Origin: Bacteroidota bacterium
GTDB lineage: Bacteria > Bacteroidota > Bacteroidia > Flavobacteriales > Weeksellaceae
Length of the DNA: 19,208 nucleotides
Direction: 5' to 3'
Assembly (NCBI GenBank): GCA_023419095.1
Contig: JAEZYN010000067.1
Location: 1-19,208 of the forward strand
This document shows, in pieces, positions 1-6,780 of this stretch; positions within the stretch are counted from its first letter, which is position 1; each line of letters starts with the position of its first letter. The translations under genes were made by a program, and so were the position numbers. Below the pieces are notes generated by a model. It was not told where the DNA came from, did no database searches, and saw only the letters and a program-made list of their open reading frames with translations.

Positions 1-2
1 AT

Positions 3-188
3 TTAGCAGTGGCTAACTCCAAAGAATTTGTTTTCTCAAATAAGAAAAATACGCCGACAACTCAACAAGAACAACTTTATATTGATATTGAAGAATATAT
101 CGAAAACATTGAAAGCAAGAAATGGCAAGTTCCAATGTCTTTGCGCGTAATTGAACCAGAAGCTGCAATCAAAATTAACTCATACTAA
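3..188 (+). CDS. drmA: 3' end of upstream gene, probably DISARM helicase DrmA (partial)
   Basis: An open frame enters from the left edge and runs about 61 codons to a TAA at 186-188. The visible tail has a charged, Gln/Glu-rich stretch (acidic residues around YIDIEEYIENIE), then a segment reading SLRVIEPEAAIKIN before the stop. I infer DrmA because the next gene, 2 nt downstream, is a DUF1998/DrmB protein, and in DISARM systems drmA, an SNF2-like helicase, normally sits directly before drmB. No helicase motif lies in the visible part, so the name rests on gene order and a general resemblance of the C-terminal tail. Base composition is AT-rich like the two genes after it. Confidence 0.5.
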   Translation, partial: LAVANSKEFVFSNKKNTPTTQQEQLYIDIEEYIENIESKKWQVPMSLRVIEPEAAIKINSY

Positions 189-190
189 CT

Positions 191-2440
191 ATGAAAATTC
201 TGTCCCAATATCAATATAATCAGGGAATTGGTAAATATAAACTTTTGTCATCAACATCAGGAGTTGGATCTATTATTACAACAAAAATCGGTTCCTACGT
301 GCTAATATCCGATATTAACAAATGGAAATTCTTTGACAAGATTAACAAAAAGTTAAAAGTAATTAGAGAAAATAATTCGGATGAAAAAGTAATTTACAAA
401 CTTTCTGAAGATGAAGTCAGTTACAGCGGAATCCGGTATATTGATGACAAAAGGTTTATTGATTTTATAAAGGAAGATAAGTCATTAAAAAATTTGATTT
501 GCCTTATTGGAATTCCACAAATGAGTCTCAACGAGGTGTTTAATAGTCCCAATTGGAATAACCATCCAATAAAGAAAACGATAGAAAAAAATGGTGAAGT
601 TGCAATTGCGAGCACGTATATGATAACTGGTACGCTTTTTCCGAAATGGTTTAAAAATAAAAAGGGGCAACTAAAAAAACTAAATGAATGGTATAAAATT
701 TTTGAAGAAGAGTGTAAAAAACAAGATGGTAAGGTAAGAAAGATAAATTTCGCACCTCCTAGAGACGGAAAAGATTATTTGAGAACGATTGAAGTAAAGA
801 ACGAAGATGGGACAAAAGTTCAGTTAAGAGAATATCGCGAATTGGATCAGTCAAACTTGATATTAGTTTGTCCAAATGGGCATTTATCTGATATTCCATG
901 GTCAAATTTCTTAAGATGGCGCACCGAAAATTTTCTGAATGGGTCTACTGAAAATGATAATGCCGAAAACCTTTTTAGCACGGATTCATGTGGGCCTTGT
1001 TGTGGCAATCCCGATTTAATTTGGACAGAAAACACAACTAAATCTGAAGGATATGGCAGTATTTATATTGAGTGTAAATCGTGTGAATTAGGATCAGGGA
1101 AGTCAAAAGAAAAACCCAAAATCAATTTAGAGGGTATTAACAGCATCAAACCCAAGTGTCCTGGACATATGCCTTGGCAAAAAACTTTAGAGGAAAATCA
1201 ACCTATTCCTTATGAAGAATGCTTAAAAGAAAATAGCGCATCCGGTAAGGAAAGGGAAACGATGCAGTTGGCACTTGTTACGGCAAATAATATTTATTAT
1301 GCCAATGGCTTTTCAAGTATTTACATTCCTCTAAATCTTGCACTAAATAAATCTGAAGAGTTGTTGGAGGCATTAAATCAATTAAATCTGAAATATCAAA
1401 AACGTCTGGAGAGAAAAGAAATTTCGAAAGTTGATTTTTGGATATCTTTAGATTTTGAAGACTTTTTGATTGACAATGATTTCAAACCAGAAGATGAAAA
1501 TAAATTCAAGGAAAGTTTAGAATTAGAGTTTTTGAATGAAACAGGTGGTGAGGAGAATGCAGACAAGCACGAAATCTATAGATTGCAAGAATATAATTGT
1601 TTTGTAAATAATTCAAATATAAATGTTCCTGGATTGATGTTCAACGATATTGTTTTACCACCAAAAGTATCAGAATATTTTTCAAAAATTTGTCAGGTTG
1701 AAGAACTTCGCTTAACAAGCATTCAACTAGATTTCACTAGAGTAAAACCCAAAGAAAGAATAGTTATCGACGGCAACATCAGAGAATCTTCAAGTGGACA
1801 AAATATTTTCTCTTGTGATAGCAATGAATTGTTTGTATTACCAGCAAACGAAACCTTGGGAGAAGGTATATTTTTAAAATTTAATGATGAAAAAATTGTT
1901 GACTGGATTGGAGAAAATACTAATTTATTGAAGGAGAGATATGCTAAATATTTTGATGAATCACCTGATTTGAATTCACAGGGGATTTCTTCAAAAATGA
2001 AAATCTTCAATAATCAATATAAACACTTTGTAATTCATACTTTTTCACACTTGTTTATGAGAGAATTAGAATTCTCTTGTGGATATCCAACTGCTAGTTT
2101 GAAGGAGCGTTTATATATTTCAAACAATAAGAACAATGGTATGTCTGGATTATTAATTTACACAGCAGAAGGTTCTGAAGGTAGTATGGGTGGATTAGTT
2201 TCCCAAGCAGAACCCGAAAAAATAATGGAAATCATTATTAAATGTCTTAATAGATCTATAGAATGCTCTTCTGATCCCTTATGTTGGGAATCTGATGGTC
2301 AAGGTCTTTTTGATTTGAATTTGGCGTCTTGCTTTTCTTGCTCATTAGTATCAGAAACCGCTTGTGAAGAATGGAATTTAGGATTGGACAGAAGATCATT
2401 AGTTGATGAAGAATTCGGATTTTTTAAAGAATTACTATGA
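191..2440 (+). CDS. drmB: DrmB-like DUF1998 protein of a DISARM-type antiphage system
   Basis: This 749-residue protein carries the DUF1998 signature at its C-terminus. It has the HTFSH motif (His616, His620), the segment GSEGSMGGLV from about residue 661, and the cysteine cluster CSSDPLC (Cys692, Cys698) followed by Cys714, Cys717 and Cys725. A second likely zinc-binding group lies mid-protein (Cys267, Cys270/271, Cys295, Cys298). In known DISARM systems DrmB forms a complex with the helicase DrmA that recognises and restricts incoming phage DNA; that role is established for the family, not shown here. The ATG lies 2 nt after the upstream stop, so the genes are surely cotranscribed. No signal peptide or membrane segment is evident. 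Codons are strongly A/T-ending, unlike the housekeeping genes downstream, which suggests horizontal acquisition. Confidence 0.85.
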   Translation: MKILSQYQYNQGIGKYKLLSSTSGVGSIITTKIGSYVLISDINKWKFFDKINKKLKVIRENNSDEKVIYKLSEDEVSYSGIRYIDDKRFIDFIKEDKSLKNLICLIGIPQMSLNEVFNSPNWNNHPIKKTIEKNGEVAIASTYMITGTLFPKWFKNKKGQLKKLNEWYKIFEEECKKQDGKVRKINFAPPRDGKDYLRTIEVKNEDGTKVQLREYRELDQSNLILVCPNGHLSDIPWSNFLRWRTENFLNGSTENDNAENLFSTDSCGPCCGNPDLIWTENTTKSEGYGSIYIECKSCELGSGKSKEKPKINLEGINSIKPKCPGHMPWQKTLEENQPIPYEECLKENSASGKERETMQLALVTANNIYYANGFSSIYIPLNLALNKSEELLEALNQLNLKYQKRLERKEISKVDFWISLDFEDFLIDNDFKPEDENKFKESLELEFLNETGGEENADKHEIYRLQEYNCFVNNSNINVPGLMFNDIVLPPKVSEYFSKICQVEELRLTSIQLDFTRVKPKERIVIDGNIRESSSGQNIFSCDSNELFVLPANETLGEGIFLKFNDEKIVDWIGENTNLLKERYAKYFDESPDLNSQGISSKMKIFNNQYKHFVIHTFSHLFMRELEFSCGYPTASLKERLYISNNKNNGMSGLLIYTAEGSEGSMGGLVSQAEPEKIMEIIIKCLNRSIECSSDPLCWESDGQGLFDLNLASCFSCSLVSETACEEWNLGLDRRSLVDEEFGFFKELL

Positions 2441-2465
2441 TAAAACAAACTGATAATTTAAAGTT

Positions 2466-3209
2466 GTGAGGCAGGTAGCAAATTATTATGATGAACGTCA
2501 AGACGATTTCTGTGTTTACTGTGGTAACACAATAAAAGGTTCCAAAACAAAAGATCACGTTCCTTCAAAAATACTTTTAGATGAGCCGTATCCTGAAAAT
2601 CTACCAAAAGTTTATTCCTGTAATGAATGTAACCAATCATTTTCTACGAATGAGCTTTATTTTAGTTGCATAATTGAATATTTAGTTTGCCAATCAACAG
2701 ATATTGACAGTTTTCAACGCAGGAAAATTATTGAAAAATTAAGACAAAAGCCCCATATAAGGAAGGAAATTGAAAGTATGTTATTCATTAAAACAGATTT
2801 ACTATTTTATCCTTTTAATGATATAAAATTCTTAACAGTAATTCGGAAACTTTTGCTTGGTCATTTAGCCTTTGAGTTTTCGATACCTACAGTCAACCAA
2901 TTAGAGACGGTTGAAGTAAAATTAAGAAAAGAAATTTCAGAAGAAGAATTTCAGAAATTTAAAACCGTTCAAAAAATAGAAATTGCACCGGAAGTTGGGA
3001 GTCGCGCAATGGGAGCGTTTTTGATGAATGATCTTTATCTTAAAAATGATTGGAAAACGGTTCACAAAGATTTTTATGAATATTTAGTTTATCAAAACGA
3101 AGATGAATATTCTGCAAAGATTATTATCAGAAATTTCATTCTAATTAGAGGAGACTGGACAATTAAAAAGTTTGTACACTACACCGCTTTGCCACAGCAA
3201 GTAACATAA
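2466..3209 (+). CDS. HNH-type zinc-finger nuclease candidate in the DISARM locus
   Basis: This 247-residue protein begins with a treble-clef HNH-like module: Cys16-x2-Cys19, Asp30-His31 in the context KDHVPSK, then Cys52-x2-Cys55-Asn56. This matches the HNH layout of a CxxC knuckle, a DH catalytic pair and a second CxxC followed by Asn. The remaining about 180 residues are unrecognised, helical and rich in Lys and Glu. HNH enzymes cut DNA or RNA, and this one could be the effector of the adjacent DrmAB pair, but that is inference from position. The only in-frame start is GTG at 2466, because a TAA lies at 2454. A better-placed ATG at 2437, overlapping the drmB stop, reads only ten codons to a TGA at 2467-2469 in another frame. 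The start could therefore be a weak GTG or a frameshift. Confidence 0.65.
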   Translation: MRQVANYYDERQDDFCVYCGNTIKGSKTKDHVPSKILLDEPYPENLPKVYSCNECNQSFSTNELYFSCIIEYLVCQSTDIDSFQRRKIIEKLRQKPHIRKEIESMLFIKTDLLFYPFNDIKFLTVIRKLLLGHLAFEFSIPTVNQLETVEVKLRKEISEEEFQKFKTVQKIEIAPEVGSRAMGAFLMNDLYLKNDWKTVHKDFYEYLVYQNEDEYSAKIIIRNFILIRGDWTIKKFVHYTALPQQVT

Positions 3210-3219
3210 TTGCAATTAT
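3206..3219. repeat. 14-bp perfect palindrome, copy 1
   Basis: ATAATTGCAATTAT reads the same on both strands. It overlaps the stop codon of the HNH gene. An identical copy lies 91 bp downstream. It could be a protein-binding site or part of a mobile-element boundary. It is too AT-rich and lacks a T-run, so it is not a convincing terminator. Confidence 0.7.
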
Positions 3220-3296
3220 AGTCAATTTGCCAGCGCAAACCGTTGCCCTTCACTCCGCTGCGCTGCGTTACGTGCAAACCAGCATCATTATCACCT

Positions 3297-3310
3297 ATAA
3301 TTGCAATTAT
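3297..3310. repeat. 14-bp perfect palindrome, copy 2
   Basis: This is an exact second copy of ATAATTGCAATTAT, same sequence as at 3206-3219. The two enclose 77 bp of GC-richer sequence. Two exact copies of a 14-bp palindrome within 105 bp are unlikely by chance. Confidence 0.7.
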
Positions 3311-3386
3311 GCTAAATGCTTACCGTTTGTTTGGGCGTAGCCCGCACAAGCCACCGGCTTCCGGCTCCCCTCTGCACAAGTGCCCT

Positions 3387-3427
3387 CACTTCGTGTCCGA
3401 TTGAAGTGATGTCCGCGGGACGAAGTG
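3387..3427. repeat. Imperfect inverted repeat (hairpin-forming)
   Basis: CACTTCGTGTCC pairs with GGGACGAAGTG across an 18-nt loop, with one bulged base. A T-run does not follow, so a terminator is unlikely. A second small inverted repeat (3431-3444) follows within a few bases. Confidence 0.45.
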
Positions 3428-3669
3428 GTCATGTACCTGTACATTTGTCCCTTTCGCGGTCAGTCATAAGTACGGATTAAACGCCTTAAAAAAATGTCTT
3501 TAGCACTCCCAGTAAGAGAACCAGCTGAGCGAACTTAAATTTGGCGCAGGCATGGCAGATTTTGAACATTCTCACACGGTACAGGCAATCAGTATGACGA
3601 GGGCGAACATCGTAGAGTTGGATATTTTGGCCAAATCCCCCAATCCCCAATTAGTACCCTATACCGATC

Positions 3670-3909
3670 ATGACCGGAACTGTACCTGCACTAACCTCCA
3701 GGCATTCGACAGGTTTCTGCCCACCAAAGGCAGCTACTGCCCGGGATGTCATCAGTTTAGCCTTAGGTTTGAATCCTTGGGACTTAATGACTAATGTTAA
3801 GGGTGGTCCTCTTGTCCCTCGCAAGAATTGCGGCACAAACATTAAACAAGCAGAAAATAATGTTTCTGCAGCTGATTATGTCTGCTTAGAAAAGCTAATC
3901 ACAAAATAA
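3670..3909 (+). CDS. Unrecognised small ORF of doubtful reality
   Basis: This is a 79-codon frame with no family I recognise. Points in favour: it ends exactly at the strong palindromic hairpin at 3909-3932, and its last part (from about 3795) is the only plus-strand frame left open among those compared. Points against: there is no clear promoter or ribosome site, its composition is unusual (many Thr, Pro and Cys early on), and it overlaps another plus-strand frame (3552-3794, 80 codons, with Cys residues in a CTC and CPGC pattern) and a minus-strand frame (3651-3842). None of the three is clearly coding. The stretch may be a decayed mobile element or gene remnant at the island junction. Confidence 0.2.
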   Translation: MTGTVPALTSRHSTGFCPPKAATARDVISLALGLNPWDLMTNVKGGPLVPRKNCGTNIKQAENNVSAADYVCLEKLITK

Positions 3910-3932
3910 ATCCTGAGAGGCCTCTCAGGATT
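3909..3932. terminator. Palindromic hairpin, likely bidirectional terminator
   Basis: The 24-bp stretch is a perfect palindrome with half-site AATCCTGAGAGG. It lies 4 nt beyond the stop of the minus-strand XRE gene and at the end of the plus-strand ORF at 3670-3909. It is followed on the plus strand by TTGTTATTATTTT. The symmetric stem and its convergent placement fit a shared terminator, although the T-tracts are imperfect. Confidence 0.6.
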
Positions 3933-3936
3933 GTTA

Positions 3937-4338
3937 TTATTTTAGTAGTTTCTCAAGTCGCTCCATCATCTCTTCGTTCTCCTTCAACATCCTTTCATAA
4001 AGCGCAATCTTTTCCTCGTGAAGTTGAATTAACATTTCAACTGGATTAAAGTTAAAAGTAGAATTTGGATTCCCTACGCAAGCGTTATCGCCAAACGTAT
4101 TCGAAATAATATTCACCGCCTGCTCCTCATCAAAATTCTGAAAAGCCTCCACAGGGATTTTCAGCACATCCGATATTTTCTTTAATAACGGATCTTCAAT
4201 CACATCCTTTTGCTCCAGCAAAGAGATTTTCTTCTGGTTCCAGTCTTCACCCAGGTCAAAGGCCAATGCCTCCTGCTTTATGCCGAGCATTTCTCTGAAG
4301 CGTTTTACGTTGCGTCCCTGATGTATTTTCTGTTCCAT
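3937..4338 (-). CDS. XRE-family helix-turn-helix transcriptional regulator
   Basis: This 133-residue protein has an N-terminal Cro/CI-type helix-turn-helix at about residues 8-65: NVKRFREMLGIKQEALA, then a variant recognition region with QKKISLLEQ, then the LLKKISDVLKIPVEAF helix pair. The middle (about residues 76-98) has the Asn-rich stretch ending in NSTFNFNP. The C-terminus (101-133) is a Glu/Lys-rich coiled coil, IALYERMLKENEEMMERLEKLL. This N-terminal HTH plus coiled-coil arrangement is a standard Bacteroidota regulator, probably dimeric. It is transcribed away from the gene at 4498, and the 160-bp divergent space contains repeats that could be its operator. Its target is unknown. Confidence 0.85.
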   Translation of the reverse strand: MEQKIHQGRNVKRFREMLGIKQEALAFDLGEDWNQKKISLLEQKDVIEDPLLKKISDVLKIPVEAFQNFDEEQAVNIISNTFGDNACVGNPNSTFNFNPVEMLIQLHEEKIALYERMLKENEEMMERLEKLLK

Positions 4339-4406
4339 GAGTATTGTTTTTCTGAGCCTAAAGATAAGGCGATCCGTTGAAAAGTAAAGTTAAAAAAATT
4401 GAGGTA

Positions 4407-4494
4407 AAAATCCTACTGCCGGGAATATATTATCCCTTTTCAGAATATAACATCCCTTTGAAATAAGGGAACTTCGCTTTATCAAAAATCCTAC
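4407..4494. promoter_or_regulatory. Repeat-bearing divergent control region (possible XRE operator)
   Basis: Between the XRE gene and the gene at 4498, AAAAATCCTAC occurs twice (4407-4417 and 4484-4494), and ATCCCTTT occurs twice (4433-4440 and 4452-4459). The second ATCCCTTT contains half of an inverted repeat, CCCTT-6-AAGGG (4454-4469). Such paired sites between divergent genes suit autoregulation by the adjacent repressor. This is inferred from position only, and no clean TAnnTTTG box was found. Confidence 0.35.
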
Positions 4495-4497
4495 CTC

Positions 4498-5034
4498 ATG
4501 AAAAACAGAAAAATTTCTTTAGAACCTGGCTTTTGGACGGACGACAGTACTACAGACCCATTCGAACTGATCGATGAATTTTTCGATTTCGAACACCATG
4601 ACGGATATAAAAAAGTTCTTCAGGAAATGATGGTATTCACGCAGAAAAAAGAAATTTTCCGGAAAGAATATCCGGGTCAGCTTTTCGTGCTCTACACCGC
4701 TTTCCGGTCCTTCCTGCGAGCCTGCTACAGATTGCAGTTCAAAGCACACCAATGGAAGCTGAAAGCGACTGAACCTGTGGAAGCCGGCTGTAAACTTTAC
4801 CTTGAATCACTGACGGTAGAGGAGTTTGGGGATCCCTTCGCAGTTTTTAAGAATGCGTTTGCGGAGAAAAGTTTGGCAGAATACGATTATTTTCTCTGCG
4901 AAACCGTTCATTTGGCTTTGTCTCCCTACATCGATCCTTCGGGTAAGGATATGATCACGCCTTTCTTCCAGTTCAACAAGATACTGGACGCGGCGCAGCT
5001 TCTGAGGGAAAGAGGAATTGAGAAAAGAGATTAG
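4498..5034 (+). CDS. Hypothetical protein, probably all-helical
   Basis: I do not recognise this 178-residue protein. It is soluble, with no signal peptide or membrane segment, and rich in aromatic residues (Phe, Tyr and Trp throughout). Predicted helices include EMMVFTQKKEIFRKEY, LYTAFRSFLRACYRLQFKAH and the terminal KILDAAQLLRERGIEKR. It begins with ATG directly after a direct repeat shared with the XRE side of the divergent region, so the XRE protein may control it. The following gene at 5118 is also a helical protein of unknown function with a similar central Phe/Tyr-rich region, and the two may be functionally linked. The ORF is full length with neighbour-like codon use, so it is probably a real gene. 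Confidence 0.6.
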   Translation: MKNRKISLEPGFWTDDSTTDPFELIDEFFDFEHHDGYKKVLQEMMVFTQKKEIFRKEYPGQLFVLYTAFRSFLRACYRLQFKAHQWKLKATEPVEAGCKLYLESLTVEEFGDPFAVFKNAFAEKSLAEYDYFLCETVHLALSPYIDPSGKDMITPFFQFNKILDAAQLLRERGIEKRD

Positions 5035-5064
5035 ACAAAAAGATAATAGATAAAGGATGGGTAA

Positions 5065-5091
5065 GAGATTCTTCCTTCGTCAGAATGACAG
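5065..5091. repeat. Dispersed intergenic repeat of the TTCGTCAGAATGACA type
   Basis: The sequence reads GAGATTCTTCCTTCGTCAGA then ATGACAG. From memory, motifs of this form (a variant is TTCACTTCGTTCAGAATGACA) recur in intergenic regions of many Bacteroidota genomes. It lies between the two helical-protein genes and is transcribed with them if they form an operon. Only one copy is in this window, so its repetitive nature is recalled rather than seen. Confidence 0.45.
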
Positions 5092-5117
5092 TGGAATAGA
5101 GATACTTTTCACAAAAG

Positions 5118-5534
5118 ATGGTCGAAGAGGAATCGGGGGTGATGGACTTTGTAGCGCAATACTTTAATCTTCGTCATCATTTACAGCAGGATAATCATTG
5201 TGGTCTTGCACAGTTGTTTGCACAAAGCATTATGCGCCTTTTACGGATGTATGTGTATGCTGCGTTACCGTTCTATATGCCACATCATCTAAACACATAC
5301 AGTATATGGAAACTTTGTGTTTATGCGGATCCGTCTTTAGAAAAAACTGAATTTCTATTTGAAAAGCTCTCCACTGATTTTTATAAATTAATAGATTACT
5401 ACCTTAAATATTCAGACAGCATAGCAAGATCATCTTCGGAAGAATTAGTGATAATGGACGAAATCCTAAACATTTTTACCGAAAAATTAGATAATTTGGT
5501 TACAGAAAAAAAACTTTTATTGAAAACCCCGTAA
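5118..5534 (+). CDS. Hypothetical protein, helical
   Basis: This 138-residue protein is of no family I recognise. It appears helical, with a His/Gln-rich N-terminal part (NLRHHLQQDNHCGLAQL), a Tyr/aromatic-rich middle (MRLLRMYVYAALPFYMPHHL) and an acidic/Lys C-terminal helix (IMDEILNIFTEKLDNLVTEK). The middle is not hydrophobic enough to be a confident membrane segment. The start is uncertain: ATG at 5118 or ATG at 5142 (MDFVAQYF), the second giving a more natural N-terminus. It is separated from the upstream gene by 83 nt containing a dispersed repeat and may be cotranscribed with it. Codons in the second half are more AT-rich than in the neighbours. Confidence 0.55.
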   Translation: MVEEESGVMDFVAQYFNLRHHLQQDNHCGLAQLFAQSIMRLLRMYVYAALPFYMPHHLNTYSIWKLCVYADPSLEKTEFLFEKLSTDFYKLIDYYLKYSDSIARSSSEELVIMDEILNIFTEKLDNLVTEKKLLLKTP

Positions 5535-5703
5535 CACGACACAGTTATTTTTTCGAGCCGGGTAATTTACGTGTTCGGCTTAAGAATTTTGTATACTTGT
5601 GCCGCATACAATCCGAACCCGTGTACATCCGGATACTTTGGGAATTTCTTCCGGTCCGAATGGCCTCCAGCCTAAGACACTCCCTGCAAAAAGCACCCTC
5701 ACT

Positions 5704-6390
5704 TTACCGGCTCTGAGTTCCCTCAATGCTGCTCCCTCCCCACTTCTCCTCTGTCACCACAACCCCCTGCAAAAACTTCTCGCCCGAAACCATCACAAGA
5801 TCCGTAAATCCTTTCCTGCTTCTGAATATTCTTTTGATCACAATGCTGCCGTCTGCAGGTAGCTCAGCCAAATGGTGCGCGTGTTTCCGGAAAGCTCCGT
5901 TACTGAAATTCACCTGCAGCTCCAATACCTCTGCCCTGTTCGGAGAAATTCCCGAAAATTCAAGGCAGAGCTTACCGGGCTTACGTATCGCCTTCTTAAG
6001 TTGCGGATAGGGTACCTTCTTGTGATGGAAAACAAAACTTGAAAATAAAGCTTGCCCTTCCGAAGTGGCCAGACCGGCCGCCACCAGCCTTTCACCGGGC
6101 GCCGCAGGGTCGCACAGAAACAGCTGCGCCGACAGACGGTTTACACGCTGGTAAACGTACCTGTCCTTCAGCAACTGTAGCTCCTCCTCCAATGCCCGCC
6201 GCAAAAACTTTCCGGCCTTGGACGCCTTCCCAAAGTCCCTGTTGTACAGCAGTCTTTCTTTTTCACCCTTGGATTTTGGACCTCTTTTTTTCTTCGCCAT
6301 TCTTCGCACCACAGGTATTCCGTTCAGCATGTAATGTACGTCGTTGCCCACTTTTCCGTTGACTTTGATCGGCGAATGTGTTTTGCCCAT
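5704..6390 (-). CDS. Lineage-specific basic hypothetical protein
   Basis: This 228-residue cytoplasmic protein has an N-terminus, VNGKVGNDVHYMLNGIPVVRR, that resembles the N-terminal GKVG...Y..NG motif of a Bacteroidota protein family (DUF6266-like). A very basic stretch follows (MAKKKRGPKSKGEKER, about residues 31-46), which may bind nucleic acid. Residues 50-75 look helical, and the rest looks beta-rich with alternating hydrophobic residues. The ATG at 6388-6390 has an AT-rich upstream region. The resemblance is by motif only, and neither function nor phage origin is established. It is a single gene with no operon partners, convergent with the gene at 5118-5534 across about 170 nt in which I see nothing else. 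Confidence 0.6.
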   Translation of the reverse strand: MGKTHSPIKVNGKVGNDVHYMLNGIPVVRRMAKKKRGPKSKGEKERLLYNRDFGKASKAGKFLRRALEEELQLLKDRYVYQRVNRLSAQLFLCDPAAPGERLVAAGLATSEGQALFSSFVFHHKKVPYPQLKKAIRKPGKLCLEFSGISPNRAEVLELQVNFSNGAFRKHAHHLAELPADGSIVIKRIFRSRKGFTDLVMVSGEKFLQGVVVTEEKWGGSSIEGTQSR

Positions 6391-6780
6391 ACCGTTCCTT
6401 TTTATATTAAACCAATACAGGAGCTAATGTAAAAAAAATCAGGCAATTACAGTATTTTAAGGTATTTTTAGTTATCTTTGAATATCTTCCGTTGGGCGTC
6501 TGCAAATTGGCTTGGCCCTCATCTCAAATTCACATTTTTCAACCAATTAATTCATTTTTATCCCTTACTGGGAGAGACTTTCCAGAGGTTGCACAGTAGT
6601 TGGCCTGTACTTACTTAATACCAAAGCAATACCAGCCCCCACCCATCTCCATATATAAGTGCACCCGGTCACACGGTGGATGCCCCACATGCCGCTTATT
6701 TATAATTAATATTTCACGGATATGCGGGTTTAGGTAATCTGCCGGCGCAGACCGCTGCCACCACTCCCGCATTACAGAAA
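6391..6780. other. Long noncoding interval
   Basis: No gene of credible length is seen on either strand. The interval holds the upstream region of the minus-strand gene ending at 6390. It also has a plus-strand TAnnTTTG-like box (TATCTTTG, 6473-6480) without a downstream plus-strand gene, and a stretch at 6739-6769 that resembles 3226-3256. A small untranslated RNA is possible, but no known RNA fold was recognised. Confidence 0.5.
6473..6480 (+). promoter_or_regulatory. Orphan -7 box (TATCTTTG)
   Basis: It matches the Bacteroidota -7 consensus TAnnTTTG exactly. No good TTTG element lies about 20 nt upstream, and no plus-strand gene follows for about 900 nt. It may be a chance match or the promoter of a short RNA. 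Confidence 0.25.

Larger units (their letters stand above)
3210..3551. other. Noncoding, repeat-rich junction at the edge of the defence island
   Basis: No credible gene is seen here. Composition changes abruptly from the AT-rich defence genes to a mixed, GC-richer sequence with short G/C runs such as CGCTGCGCTGCG near 3257. Besides the two 14-bp palindromes it contains an imperfect inverted repeat (CACTTCGTGTCC at 3387-3398 against GGGACGAAGTG at 3417-3427) and a 6-2-6 inverted repeat (ATGTAC at 3431, GTACAT to 3444). The stretch 3226-3256 resembles 6739-6769 in another intergenic region. It is likely a junction or recombination scar. Confidence 0.5.

Noticed and set aside
3206..3219. Rho-independent terminator for the defence operon
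   Set aside because: The stem is almost pure A/T and no T-run follows.
3206..3310. Integron attC or CRISPR repeat explanation for the twin palindromes
   Set aside because: No GTTRRRY core or integrase is seen, and two copies with one spacer do not make an array.
3552..3794. 80-codon plus-strand ORF with a CPGC motif
   Set aside because: It overlaps other equally plausible frames, has no recognisable family or promoter, and its Cys pattern is not a clean zinc finger. It is mentioned only as part of a possible remnant.
3651..3842. 63-codon minus-strand ORF
   Set aside because: It lies opposite two plus-strand frames and has no family resemblance or start signal.
4498..5034. RteC-type conjugative-transposon regulator (often near such XRE genes)
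   Set aside because: The expected RteC sequence features were not recognised, and no mobilisation or conjugation genes are present.
5726..6362. Plus-strand ORFs opposite the gene at 5704-6390
   Set aside because: They are Pro/Ser/Cys-rich shadows of the minus-strand gene with no family resemblance.
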